Shown one piece after another: positions 9,346-18,317 of a stretch of DNA of 20,668 bases. The notes beneath the pieces were generated by a model. It saw only the letters and a program-made list of their open reading frames with translations. It ran no database searches and had not been told where the DNA came from. Each line of letters opens with the position of its first letter. The stretch's first letter is position 1. A program made the translations under genes and the position numbers. Source of the DNA: Chara braunii (Eukaryota > Streptophyta > Charophyceae > Charales > Characeae). Location of the stretch: assembly GCA_003427395.1 (NCBI GenBank), contig BFEA01000406.1, forward strand, positions 256,606 to 277,273, read 5' to 3'.

Positions 9346-10572
9346 CGGGGGAATCCCGATGTATGAGAAATACGGGGGAAAGACGTCGCGGTACTCTCGA
9401 ATCAGGTCGTGAACGGCCGACTCTAAGTCTGTCGTGAACCGTGTGAGTTCCTCAGCGTCTGCGTCGGCACGAGACGTATGTGTGGACTCGACAATCGACG
9501 GCGCAGGGGCCTGGGACGTGGAAGGGGTATCCGCAGGCTGAAGGGTGGACGTAGAGATGGGAGCCGCGAAGATGGAGGAAGGGTCAGGGGGATCGGGCTC
9601 CAGTGAGATGAGCTCAACCTCGGGACAGAGTGGATCGTAGCGAAGAATATCCATGACATTCACTGAGTAGAATGTGACGTCCTCGTGTCGGATGAAGTGA
9701 GCAAGCTGACGAGGGGAAGTGAAGGTGATGTCTGGGTGGGACCCAGAGGGACGAGGGTCCTGGGGAGGTAGGTCTGGGGGGCTGTCACCCGTGGTTCCAA
9801 TGAAGGGGACTCCAAGGGTCTGGCCGCACTTCGTTTTGAGAACGAGTGTCTCGGTCGCCCATTCGGCCTCTGTGTTGCGGAACCGGCGAGACCAGGGAGT
9901 GCCAAGGATAAAGTCGTACCCAGTCTCCAGCACGTCGAAGTATGTGGAGGAATAGTAACGCCTAGGCGTCTGGGTACTATCCGATGGCTGGAGGGTGAGA
10001 GAGAAGTGGAGGTCGGGGACCGTCTGATCGAAAAAGCGCTGCGTCTTGTTATCTCCGAGGGTAACCGAGATAGGAAAGCGAGACCCAGAGGTAGCTAGGC
10101 GAGCTTCCTCAACCACGCGAGGGTGAACGAAGTCTCCCTGTGAGCCAGAGTCTCATAAAGCGCGATACACCCTCGTAGATGTCCCTAAGCAAATAAGGAT
10201 ACTGGGGAGGGTACGATCAGGGTCAGAGAGAAGAGTGAGAAGACGACGCAGGACGTTTACGTGTCTCGTGAGTCGCTCCTGACGAGCCTGAAGAATGCTT
10301 AAGTCCAAGAGAGATGACACAACGTCATCGCGAGTCGCCAGCTGAGCGCTACAACGGGTTGTGCGAATGGCGCGACGCGTCGGAAGTCTCGGGGAAGAAG
10401 CGCTAGATGCGGCGGTCTGCTGGGAAGCAGCCGATACCTCGACAGACAACGGGGCAGAGAGAACAGCGTCTGTCATGTCCTGAGGATCCTCTGGTGGGGT
10501 AGCCAAAGGGATAAACCGCGAGTCGGTGGTCGGGAAGCCGACTACGTGCGAGGCCTCAGGGGTACACTGCAC
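9346..10572 (-). pseudogene. pol: retropepsin-type protease and linkers of Pol
   Basis: An aspartic protease that would cleave Gag-Pol. The catalytic triplet DSG (10152-10144, within DSGSQGDFVHPRV) and the later hydrophobic-Gly signature DFILGTPW (about 9915-9892) mark the two ends of the domain. A TGA (10155-10153) sits immediately before the catalytic Asp, after VYRAL in the same frame. The upstream 139 codons are a linker rich in Ser, Thr and Arg. Between protease and RT lie about 180 residues that are Pro/Ser/Thr-rich and acidic with no known domain. The frame is that of the first RT part and differs from that of the Gag zinc knuckle by one base, probably because of a length change in the 8-base C run at 10615-10608. 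Confidence 0.88.
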
Positions 10573-10628
10573 CGTGGCTAGCTGGGTGAGGCTGGCCAGG
10601 CGGGGCCGGGGGGGGACTGAGATCGGCG

Positions 10629-12810
10629 CTAACGAGAAATGTCAGCGTAGTACCGATCGAGGGCGGTGTGGTATGGACACCGTGAGGAGGTGTGTCCATC
10701 CTGGCGGCAACGAAGGCAGCCGCGTCGGGCCGCGAGGGCGGCACGCTCCTCGGGGGATAGAGCTCCGCGAGGAGGGACAAAACCCTGCGGGAGGTCTATC
10801 TGAGGAACTGTGGGTGTGTGGGCGCCAGCCTGTGCAACCCGACTGCGTCCACGACCCATGGCAGACATGGCCATCTGCAGACGCTCGGCCATTGGGACGG
10901 TGTCGTCATCCAAGTGGTACTGGATGACGTCCCGAAGCTAGATGTCCTCGGAGGCGTCCCCAATGGTAGGATCGAGCTCGGCTGAGGCGTCCTCTCCATA
11001 CTCGAGAGAGCTATAGTGCCGAGCGAATGGCGCTCCAGGTCGAGCTGGGCGACGAAAACGACCAGCAAACGAGGAGCGGCCTCGGGTGGTACCCCGAGAC
11101 TGGGAGATGGCGGCTGACTGTGAAGAGGATGGGGCGACGGAGAAGCGACTGCACATCCCCTGGTACTGACGCGCAGCCTCGTATGACTGCTCCGCAGTGC
11201 TCCGCAGAAGAGAATGATTGCTTCCATAGCTCTAGGCGGTAGTTAGTCGGTAGGCTGACAAGGAACCGATCGGTGAGTGTGACCTCCGGTAGGAACGTCT
11301 CGTCACAAACAAGGCGAGCGTCCTGAAACACCCGGATGTGACGCTCCAGGTCGGCCGATATGGAGGACCCGGACCATCTGGTCTGGGTGACGCGGTCTAA
11401 GGCATCGGTGGCGTCATGACGAGCGCCGAAACGGTCCTGAAGGAAGGCCGCCAGAGTGGGGACCTCACCCACGCAGAGGCGCTGGGTATAATGATCCTCC
11501 CACGCAGTGGAAGGGCTACCTCGCAATTTGGTTGCGAGCACATCGCACCACAACTCCTGACGGGTGGTCGTCATAGAGAGCGTGCGCGTTGCTATCTGCA
11601 ACCAGCGAGAGACACGGGATATCCCATCATACTCGGGAATGTCCGTGGTGCGCACAGGAGGATGTCCACTATGCTGATGGCGGGGGGAGAGAGATCGAGG
11701 CGAGTGCACTGCGGCAGCGTAAGTCGAGGCCGCTGCAGGGNCAGAGGTGGGGGAAGGCTGTGGGCCGTGGCCGCTGGCAGATGGACCAGCAGACGAGGAG
11801 GCAACGGCCGCAGGCAGTTGTCCCGGAATAGCCAGGTAGGAGGGAAGAGGCTGAGGAACAGGTCGAGGGAAACGAGCCTGCATCATGGGGACCGAAGGGG
11901 TGGTAGAGGAAGAAGGGTGAGGCTGTCTCAGTGCGAGAATCTCCGCCTGAGCCTGCGCAATGGTGGCCTGTAAAGTGGCCACTCGCTGGGTGCGCAGGGT
12001 CGGAGGTGGAGGGGGCGGAGTGGGTCTCCCAGTGGGAGGAGGAATCCTAGCCTGGGCGGTACCCTGCTGTGGGGGCGGGGGGACGAAGGCAGGAAGAAGA
12101 GGGCGGAGCCGTATTGCCACGACCGGTGCGGGAAGCTGGGAAGCAACACCGATATGGGTCGATGAAACTGCTGGGCCAGAAGGCGGTACCTGGACCGCAA
12201 CACCTACGGCAGTAGTAGAGATGGTAGGGGCGGTCGTGGCCGGAAAAACTGTCGCAACGAACAGGGTGGTCTGAGCGGCAGCAACACTCGCCACTGCTGA
12301 GGGGGAGTGTTGGGCCTGACCTGCAGAGGAGGGGGAACCATGGTGACTCCGTCTCCGAAGTCCCGGGGAGCCGGAATCGAAGCTGGTAGGGGAAGGGGTG
12401 TGAGAGCGGTGGGGAGAGCGATGAGGGGAGCCCTTGAGGCGGTTGACGTCGAGGGCTAGCGCATTGATTTGCGCTTTCAACGGTCCAAGCGTACCAAGTT
12501 GTGTCTGGATTGCTATAAGGACGACATGAAGGTCCATGGTGTCCGCATGGGCCTGATCATGAGCCGCTGACGGCGCGCTGACCTGGGGTGTGGACTGTGC
12601 CGCGGCGATCTTCTCGGATGAACTCCCTTCCATGGTCGGAAGGGAAATGGAGGTAGTCCTCAGAGGAGTGTGTGGGGAAAGGGGCCAACCGGTAAGAGAA
12701 AGGGGACCGCGGGAGCGGAGTGAGTATGTGTGAGTCGGCTCGCCTCGGATTTTGTGGGTCGCGCGTGAGACGAAGGCGCCGAACCGCTCGAGGGGGGAGG
12801 AGTCGTCCAC
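10629..12810 (-). pseudogene. gag: Gag with CCHC zinc knuckle, frameshifted
   Basis: Structural protein that packages element RNA. The first ATG in the open frame is at 12633-12631. The frame is open upstream of it and could start at a non-ATG codon near 12810. The N-terminal half is Pro/Ser/Ala-rich low complexity (with an N at 11741). A capsid-like helical core follows (from about IPEYDGISRVSRWLQ to LVSLPTNYRLELW). At 11207-11188 an exact 10-bp tandem duplication shifts the frame by one. The other frame continues with a TAG at 10940-10938, then the zinc knuckle C-x2-C-x4-H-x4-C (CLRCRQDGHTSSRC, 10718-10677), and ends at a TAG (10631-10629). The CCHC spacing matches the family exactly. Confidence 0.88.
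11188..11207. repeat. 10-bp tandem duplication in gag
   Basis: TGCTCCGCAG occurs twice back to back (11188-11197 and 11198-11207). With one copy, the two open Gag frames on either side would be the same frame. The second copy causes the frameshift. Confidence 0.9.
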
Positions 12811-12870
12811 GTCCAGGGTGCCCGACGGGAGGAGGCGGGAGAGTAGGAAGGGGGGCGGCAGTTAGGAGAA

Positions 12871-12906
12871 CCCTAAACCCTAGAAAACCCTAAGAAAACC
12901 CTAACC
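12871..12906 (+). promoter_or_regulatory. cluster of telomere-box motifs (AAACCCTA-like)
   Basis: On the + strand, CCCTAAACCCTAG, AAAACCCTAAG and AAAACCCTAACC follow one another. They match the plant telomere repeat or telo-box core, in antisense orientation to the element and about 60-240 bp ahead of the Gag start. They are irregularly spaced, so this is not a telomere tract. Confidence 0.55.
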
Positions 12907-13094
12907 GGAGTTTAGGTGGTTAACGGATGGTAGCGGCAACCTAATCAATAAAAAAAATAATATGGAGGGGAGGGGGAAAGAAAATAGAATAAACAGTAGA
13001 ATTTCGAGATAAAAATAAAATAAAAGAAGAAATAAAAATAAATAAAGAAATAAAATGTAAAGAGCGAGGGAAGAGGACTTATTTATTTTTTTGA

Positions 13095-13330
13095 AAATTT
13101 CGGCAGCATTTTCATAAACCAACGGGGTCAAAATGTGCAAAGAGAAAGGAGAGACTAAGAAAAACACACTAATTTTTGCAATGCCACAAATTAAAATTTT
13201 CAAAAAAATAAGTAAATAAATAGATAAATAAATAAGAAGGTGGAGGAGAGTGAAGAAAAACTAACCAAATTTTGGATTTTTCACAAATTTCGGTAGCACT
13301 TCGTTACCCCCACGGGGTCAAAATGTGTGC
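13095..13330. repeat. two copies of a 45-bp motif, 190 bp apart, in the leader
   Basis: 13095-13138 and 13285-13330 both run AAATTTCGG[C/T]AGCA then end in ACGGGGTCAAAATGTG. The flanking AT-rich text (TTTTCAAAATAAATA-like words at about 13195 and 13392) also recurs, suggesting an old tandem duplication of about 190 bp. Confidence 0.65.
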
Positions 13331-13439
13331 CGAAAGCAAGAATGGTTAAGTCATAATCAGATTTTAGGGTGTCGCAGAAAAATTCGAATTTTCAAAATAA
13401 ATAAAGAAAAATAAAATAAATCAGAAAGATGAGAAAAAA

Positions 13440-14040
13440 AGTAGGGAAGAAGATAATTCGAATTTTTGGAGGAACGGAAAAAATTTAAATCAAAAAGAAA
13501 AAGAAAAGAAGAAAAACAGAAAAAATCGAAGTGGGGTGGGGGGGGATGAAAAAGTGATTAAAAAAAGAGAAAAATAGGTGGGAAATAGAAAAGATTGAAG
13601 TGGTAGGTGAGGGAGATGATGGGGTTGTAGTTGGGGGAAGAAAGGAGGAGAGGAGGGTGAGAGAATGAGAGAGAAAGCTATGAAAAAGGTGAAGAAAAGA
13701 GTGAGAGATTAGTAAAAGAATGTGAGTGGAGAGAGAGGAGAGAAAAAGATGGTGGGAGATGAGTGAAGAGGGAAGGGTATGAGAGATTAAGGGGAAGGAG
13801 AGGAGAGAAGTAGGGAAAAGAAGCAAGGANAGTGAGGTTGGGAGAGGAGAGAGTAAAAATATGGTAGTGGATGGAGAAAGAGTGAAGGGGATGAGAGATT
13901 AGTGGGGAGTAGAGAGAAATGAGAAAAGTGGAGAGAGGAGTGAGAAAAGGTGATGGATGAGTGGTGGTGAGAGAAAAAGAAGGTCAGATGATGAAGGGGA
14001 GAGTCTGAAAAGGGATTGGGAGAGTGGATTAGGGATGAGA
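13440..14040. repeat. 600-bp purine-rich low-complexity tract
   Basis: The + strand is almost entirely A and G (GAGAGA, GGGAGAGG, AAAAAGAG words) without a fixed period. The element transcript would therefore carry a 600-base C/U-rich stretch. Long Ser/Leu/Phe frames on the minus strand here are composition artefacts. Confidence 0.85.
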
Positions 14041-14054
14041 GAGGTGATACCCAA

Positions 14055-14655
14055 CTCTTGGGTAACCAAGAGCATACAACTTAACCAAGATCCACAAGAT
14101 CTTGGCCTTCACACACCCCTTGGGAGAAGGGGTCTTCAAGGTGGTGATGAACTGCTGCTGCACATTATCTGGGGTTGGCTGAGATCTTGATCAGCCACCC
14201 AGTTCCACTGTAGTGCAGCCCCCTAGCCAGGGGGGTCTTCAAAAAAATCCTCAGCAAACTGCCACGTGACACTTTTGGAGATGACCATGGGTCAAGAGAG
14301 GAGATATAGAGGGCAAAAACTCTTTTGCCAATAACTTTTCACCCGCTGGGTGAAATTTGGCAAAAGAGGTCTTGTTGGAAAGCTTTTTGAAAGCTGCTTC
14401 CAACGAGATAAGGCTCAGCATCAGCCGCTGCCTAGAGTAATAGCGGTCGTTGAAAAACGAGCGCGGGTGGGTTTTTTTTTTTTTAGCTTTTAAAAAAATC
14501 GCGATCTTTGAAAGACCGTAGCTCCTCAACCACCATACAGAATTAGGCGATCTATAGCTTGTTGGAAGCGGCTCGTCGAGAGATTTCCAACAAGCTAAAT
14601 ATCAATAAATTTAGACCACCGGTGCGGACGTTACGATCGAAAGAGTGCACCGGTG
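14055..14655. promoter_or_regulatory. chain of nine perfect or near-perfect stem-loops
   Basis: Arms seen by eye are: 14055-14061/14066-14072 (CTCTTGG); 14085-14092/14098-14105 (CCAAGATC); 14115-14121/14127-14133 (ACCCCTT); 14176-14182/14191-14197 (TGGCTGA); 14219-14224/14229-14234 (CCCCCT); 14320-14331/14357-14368 (CTCTTTTGCCAA) with an inner 8-bp stem 14337-14344/14348-14355; 14370-14380/14398-14408 (one mismatch) with an inner AGCTTT/AAAGCT stem; 14555-14567/14585-14597 (13 bp perfect); and 14617-14625/14647-14655 (CACCGGTGC). They sit in the 5' leader between the primer-binding site and gag, where packaging or dimerisation structures are expected. Confidence 0.75.
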
Positions 14656-14676
14656 TCATTCCCAAAAAAAAATGGC

Positions 14677-14679
<3 letters not shown>

Positions 14680-14709
<30 letters not shown>
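14680..14709. repeat. poly-T tract (30 bases)
   Basis: An uninterrupted T30 on the + strand, corresponding to A30 in the element transcript about 63 bases after the primer-binding site. Confidence 0.95.
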
Positions 14710-14712
<3 letters not shown>

Positions 14713-14772
14713 CAAGCCTCGTGGCAACTGATAGGTGGGGTGGTTGGGGGAGAGAAGCAGGGAAGAAAGCTT

Positions 14773-14784
14773 GCTCTGATACCA
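14773..14784 (-). promoter_or_regulatory. primer-binding site for initiator tRNA-Met
   Basis: The minus strand reads TGGTATCAGAGC one base after the CA end of the 5' LTR. These 12 bases are complementary to the 3' end of plant initiator tRNA-Met and are the standard primer site of many plant LTR retrotransposons. The match stops after 12 bases. Confidence 0.93.
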
Positions 14785-14785
14785 G

Positions 14786-15138
14786 TGTACCGGACCCGCC
14801 GGGATGGCGGTTCAACAGGGTGGAGAAGAAGGGTGGACGAAGGAGGGGGTAAAGATGGAGCTGGAAGGGACAGCGCAGCTCCAACGCAGATTCCACATGC
14901 ACGTACTCCAAGATCTGCAAAAGTGAAGAATGAGTCACAAAACAAACTGCAGCTGGGGTATACCCCCAGCGGACTGACTGGACTGGACTGGTACCGACAG
15001 TGGTACCGGGCAAGACTGGACTGGAATGAATAACCACACGACCTGTGAGGTCAGGCCACGGCCTGGTCCCACAGGCCGAACTGGCAAATAGCCAAATAGG
15101 CCCTGGCTGTGGGCCAGGGCAGATGAAGGCCCGCTGCA
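14786..15138 (-). repeat. 5' LTR (353 bp)
   Basis: On the + strand it begins TGTACCGGACCC and ends GGCCCGCTGCA, and is about 94% identical to the copy at 4872-5234. By family knowledge it would hold the promoter. No canonical TATA box could be assigned; the nearest candidate is the palindromic GGGTATACCC near 14957-14966. It carries the same hairpin (15040-15077) and a shorter GGACT tandem tract. Confidence 0.95.
15040..15077. promoter_or_regulatory. long hairpin inside the 5' LTR
   Basis: Counterpart of the inverted repeat at 5136-5173. The right arm is identical, and the left arm has two extra G-to-A differences that weaken pairing. Confidence 0.5.
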
Positions 15139-15143
15139 ATGGC
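15139..15143. repeat. target site duplication, right copy (ATGGC)
   Basis: Directly follows the CA end of the right LTR and matches ATGGT at 4867-4871 in four of five bases. Confidence 0.7.
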
Positions 15144-17000
15144 AGATCCACTACCAAGAGGATAAACCACCCAACTTGCCCCAAATAAGACATACATTCA
15201 TTAAAGTCTAATAAGTATCAATGACAGAAGACGGACAACCCACGACCAATAATATATCACTTTCCAAATTGGTCCTAAAAAAATCATCCCTTTCAAGTTA
15301 GAACGATTAACATAATACCTCAATTATGGGACGTACGCTAATCATTAATAGTCATATTAGTCTCTCTATGGTATAAATCAATTGTGTGGGTGCTCAACAA
15401 AAAAACCCTAAAAGCCTTGCTTAGACAAGTAACAACTTTCTTTCAAGTTTTTAAAGACAGCTACGAGTGTAAATACATTATCAGACGGATGGCATGAACC
15501 TTAGTAAGTCATCTAACCAAAAACAAAAGGTGGACTAAGCATTGCCGACCCATAGTAGAATTGTTTATAGTTTTGAGTAACCACGAAAGGAGAGGGTCAA
15601 GCACAATGTGCTGAAGGTAGGAGACGTTTGAGATAAAAAATGGCAGGATTGGAAATCAGCACAACAACTGATATCTACGTTGATTCAGAAGCACTGCCAC
15701 AAAATATAAAAGCGACATGGAAACTACCTTTTCTATTCCACTTGATTGCATTCAATCCTTCAACCATTGGAGGCAAGCGACTAGGTGACGATCTAGGAGG
15801 TTACAAAACGCAAGTAACATTCTTGTCACCCACACAAATGAGATCATGACCACCATTTTTCTAAAAAATAATGATAACACCCTCACCATAACTATTTTGG
15901 CAATTTAGGTGGACCAAAAGAAACTTTACAAGATTAGAGTATTGCACACTCTGAAGGGTTGGCTGACTTTCCAGCCAGGAATGCTTATCATTGCACCAAC
16001 TCTGGGCTCAGTCTGCTGGCGTTGGGCAATTCAATGAGACAATAAAAATGAAAAAACTGCCAACTTCTAAACATAAAGGTCAATACCACATGCAAAATTC
16101 TCTGTCTGAAAATTGATATAAAAGGTCAATACAGGCAAGATGGATGAAGCACTTGAACATTTGAAGGGAGACATTGTAAGGGATCAAATGGTTCGCGAGC
16201 ATAAAAAAATGGTCGATCACTTAAATGATAAATTTTCCACCTCTGCCTACCCACAAATGACTGGATAATAGACCGCACATCCCTTGGGCAGAAAGGTATG
16301 GCCTTGCTCTGGTGCGAAGCTTATAGAAGGAATTTCCCTTCAAGGCGGACTGTCAAACCATGAAGTACATATTCCTCTAGTGTTCGGGATCTGTGCTAAC
16401 ATGACAATGGTAGCCCAGTGTTTTTAGACAACTGGGAACAAACAAAACGTGGCCCTGGGAGTGGCCACCCATAATCTGTGGCGCTTGACACCCACCCCGG
16501 ACCAATAACTTCAACCATCAATATATTCACCCTAGGGCGAAAAACAGTCCTCTGGGCGTTTTGCGCGAAAGCAATGCATGCATGATTTGGAAGAAGCGAA
16601 GCGAAAGGGAGAGGAATTCACAGAAGTAATAAAGCAACATACTCAAACAGACTTGCTCATGCAGTGGAACACAACCAAGTCCAAACTGGATTTTCTACAC
16701 ACATAAACATAAATAACAACCGACATAAAATAATCAGTAAGAACTGGAAGGGGGGGGGGGGACAGGGGGAATGGATGGTTGAGGTGCAGTGGGAAGGAGG
16801 GAAGGGAGACGACCAGGTTCCACTCCATACAGACTACGAGCTCACCTTCCATGACGGAACGAGGATCGACCCATCAATACCCTTGCAACCCCCTCTGATC
16901 TCCCTGATCTCGTCCCTTTACATAACCTCTCATTAGTTCCTTAGTAGAGTTGCAATGGTATAGAGGCGAACGATAACAGGAGGCTGGGATAAACCGTCTA
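15144..17000. other. flanking sequence without a recognised gene
   Basis: The composition is moderately AT-rich. An ATG-initiated open frame at 15640-15849 (69 codons) and another at 16140-16268 (43 codons, MDEALEHLKGDIV...) have ordinary-looking translations but match no family I know. They lack supporting splice or neighbour evidence. A 13-base G run lies at 16748-16760. No transposon ends or RNA genes are seen. Confidence 0.6.
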
Positions 17001-17080
17001 GTTGATGTAGCTCAGTGGTTAGAGCACGGGTGGGAAATGCGCATTGTGGTATGAGGTTGCGGGTTCAAAACTCTGCAGCC
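17001..17080 (+). repeat. tRNA-like SINE head or tRNA pseudogene, unit 1
   Basis: TAGCTCAGTGGTTAGAGCA (17008-17026) matches the tRNA A-box and D-arm, with a perfect GCTC/GAGC stem. GGGTTCAAAACTC (17061-17073) resembles the B-box and T-arm. The spacing of about 40 bases fits an RNA polymerase III internal promoter. The putative acceptor ends (GTTGATG, TGCAGCC) do not pair well and the anticodon arm is degenerate, so this is not a working tRNA gene. The unit may extend to about 17280, but no tail or target duplication was found. Confidence 0.6.
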
Positions 17081-17385
17081 TTGCGCATGATGAACATCGG
17101 TAGGGCATTAGAATGACGCACGATTGGACACCCCCCCCCTTGGGATGATGCAGGTAAGTTATTACAGACACTGCCTGTGCACCACCCGAAGGGTAGTCCA
17201 TGGTTAATGTATGTGGGGACTAGGCGATGGTGGGTATCATGATGTTCTTGGTCTACGGGGTTGTCATGAGACCGCTCGGGCCGCGCCAATTCTCATTTTT
17301 GGGGCCGCTGTGCTGCGCCCAAACCTTGCCGTGTGTGAACAGGCGGGTCGGGAAGGTTCTTGACGGACCGCCTGGTCGTTCGCCC

Positions 17386-17520
17386 AGAACCTGCCCGGGC
17401 CCATTCACGCTGTGCAGATCTGAGCAGAACCTGCCCGGCCCGTGCATACTGGCCAGATCTGAGCAGACCACCAGAACCTGCCTGGGCCATGCATGCTGGC
17501 CAGATCTGAGCGGACCGCCA
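17386..17520 (+). repeat. tandem repeat, three units of 40-47 bp
   Basis: AGAACCTGCC begins at 17386, 17426 and 17473. Each unit ends in CAGATCTGAG followed by CAGA or CGGA. The third unit is preceded by a small insertion. Confidence 0.85.
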
Positions 17521-17577
17521 GCCTGCTACCGGTAGAAAATGTACAATCGACGGAGTTCGCCCGGCGCACAGAAAGCG

Positions 17578-17750
17578 TTGCCCCCATTGCCCCCATCGCG
17601 CCCCCATTGCGCATCGCCCCCGGGCCAAGTGCACTGTAGTTGACCGCCCTGAAGGCCCGGTTACCACCCTGAACGCCCGGTTTCTCCCACCCTAAACGCC
17701 TGGTTTCTCCCACACTGAACGCCCGGTTCCCACCCTGAACGCCCGGGCCC
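17578..17750 (+). repeat. GC-rich short tandem repeats
   Basis: 17578-17622 is a degenerate run of TTGCCCCCA/TCGCCCCC words. 17643-17750 has five copies of a 20-25 bp unit of the form CACCCTGAACGCCCGGTT, some followed by TCTCC. A 215-codon minus-strand open frame across these repeats is compositional, not a gene. Confidence 0.8.
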
Positions 17751-18142
17751 CAGGAGCGTTGTTTGGCCGGACTGCCGGCCTGGACGCTAAGGAGACTCGA
17801 AAGATAGCGGGCGAAGGTAAGGAGAAGGCCGCGTATGTTTTTGTTTTTTTTTGGGACATCCACCCCCTCTTCTCCATGCCCTCCTCCTCGCTTCCCCCCC
17901 CCTGCTAGCAAGGAGTGTGCCAATCTAGTAGAGAAGAAGCTGAGCCAATATGACTGAAAGATGGCGTCATATCTGTAAAGTTCGGGGAAATCCGAGAGGT
18001 ATGTGACTATGGTGCCAACGCAATGTACCTTCTCCTCCTCTCCCAAAATCAAAGTAGACCGTGATCTCCTCCTCCTCCTCCTCCTCGCCCACTTGTGATC
18101 TTCCTCTGTCGCCCATGTTCAGATCGCTACCCTCCCCTACCC

Positions 18143-18143
<1 letters not shown>
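17751..18143. other. GC-rich sequence between repeats, no gene seen
   Basis: Contains a short CTC microsatellite (about 18067-18088) and C-rich stretches leading into the poly-C tract. No coding or RNA feature is supported. Confidence 0.5.

Positions 18144-18183
<40 letters not shown>
18144..18183. repeat. poly-C tract (40 bases)
   Basis: Forty uninterrupted C on the + strand. Such a long homopolymer is unusual and its exact length may be a sequencing or assembly estimate. Confidence 0.9.
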
Positions 18184-18185
<2 letters not shown>

Positions 18186-18317
18186 GCGCCCCCCTCTCTT
18201 CCCCCCGCCATCCTGTCCCGTGAATAAATCTGCGCCTGTCTCTCCCATCACTCTTACCCCATGGTGACCTCCCCCTTCCCTGACAGGTTGAGTCCAGAGG
18301 AGCAGCAGTTTTTCTGC

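Larger units (their letters stand above)
12811..14772 (-). other. long 5' leader of the element
   Basis: About 2 kb lies between the primer-binding site and gag, with no conserved coding frame. In transcript order it comprises a 30-base A tract (poly-T on +, 14680-14709), a chain of hairpins (14655-14055), a pyrimidine-rich stretch (about 14040-13440, purine-rich on +, N at 13830), an A/T-rich stretch with a repeated motif (13330-12910), and telomere-box motifs (12906-12871). In retroelements this region normally carries packaging and dimerisation signals. Confidence 0.8.
4872..15138 (-). mobile_element. degenerate full-length chromovirus (Ty3/gypsy LTR retrotransposon)
   Basis: This 10,267-bp element lies on the minus strand. 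It has direct LTRs at both ends (353 and 363 bp, TG...CA), a near-perfect 5-bp target duplication, a tRNA-iMet primer-binding site next to the 5' LTR, and the domain order Gag-CCHC, protease, RT, RNase H, integrase, chromodomain. That order with a C-terminal chromodomain is the established signature of chromoviruses in the Metaviridae. Nine premature stops and three frameshifts inactivate this copy. The internal coding part is GC-rich, in contrast to the AT-rich flanks, consistent with insertion of foreign sequence into an AT-rich site. The leader (about 2 kb) is unusually long. Confidence 0.96.

Noticed and set aside
9719-10927. Plus-strand frames opposite protease and gag
   Set aside because: They are shadows of the GC-rich antisense coding sequence with no recognisable motifs.
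12871-12906. Interstitial telomere
   Set aside because: There are only a few irregular CCCTAAA-like units, interrupted by AGAAA. Too short and degenerate for a telomere tract.
13485-13826. Ser/Leu/Phe-rich minus-strand frame resembling a membrane protein
   Set aside because: It is the translation of the purine/pyrimidine-skewed leader tract. Its hydrophobicity is a composition effect.
15640-15849. Small plus-strand gene
   Set aside because: It has an ATG and 69 codons but no recognisable domain, no splice context and no neighbour support. Kept only as a mention in the flank description.
17001-17080. Functional tRNA gene
   Set aside because: The acceptor ends do not pair and the anticodon/variable region is too long, so only a tRNA-derived pseudogene or SINE is supported.
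17405-18052. 215-codon minus-strand open frame
   Set aside because: It runs through GC-rich tandem repeats and its translation consists of repeated Gly/Pro/Ala/Trp words. No domain is visible.
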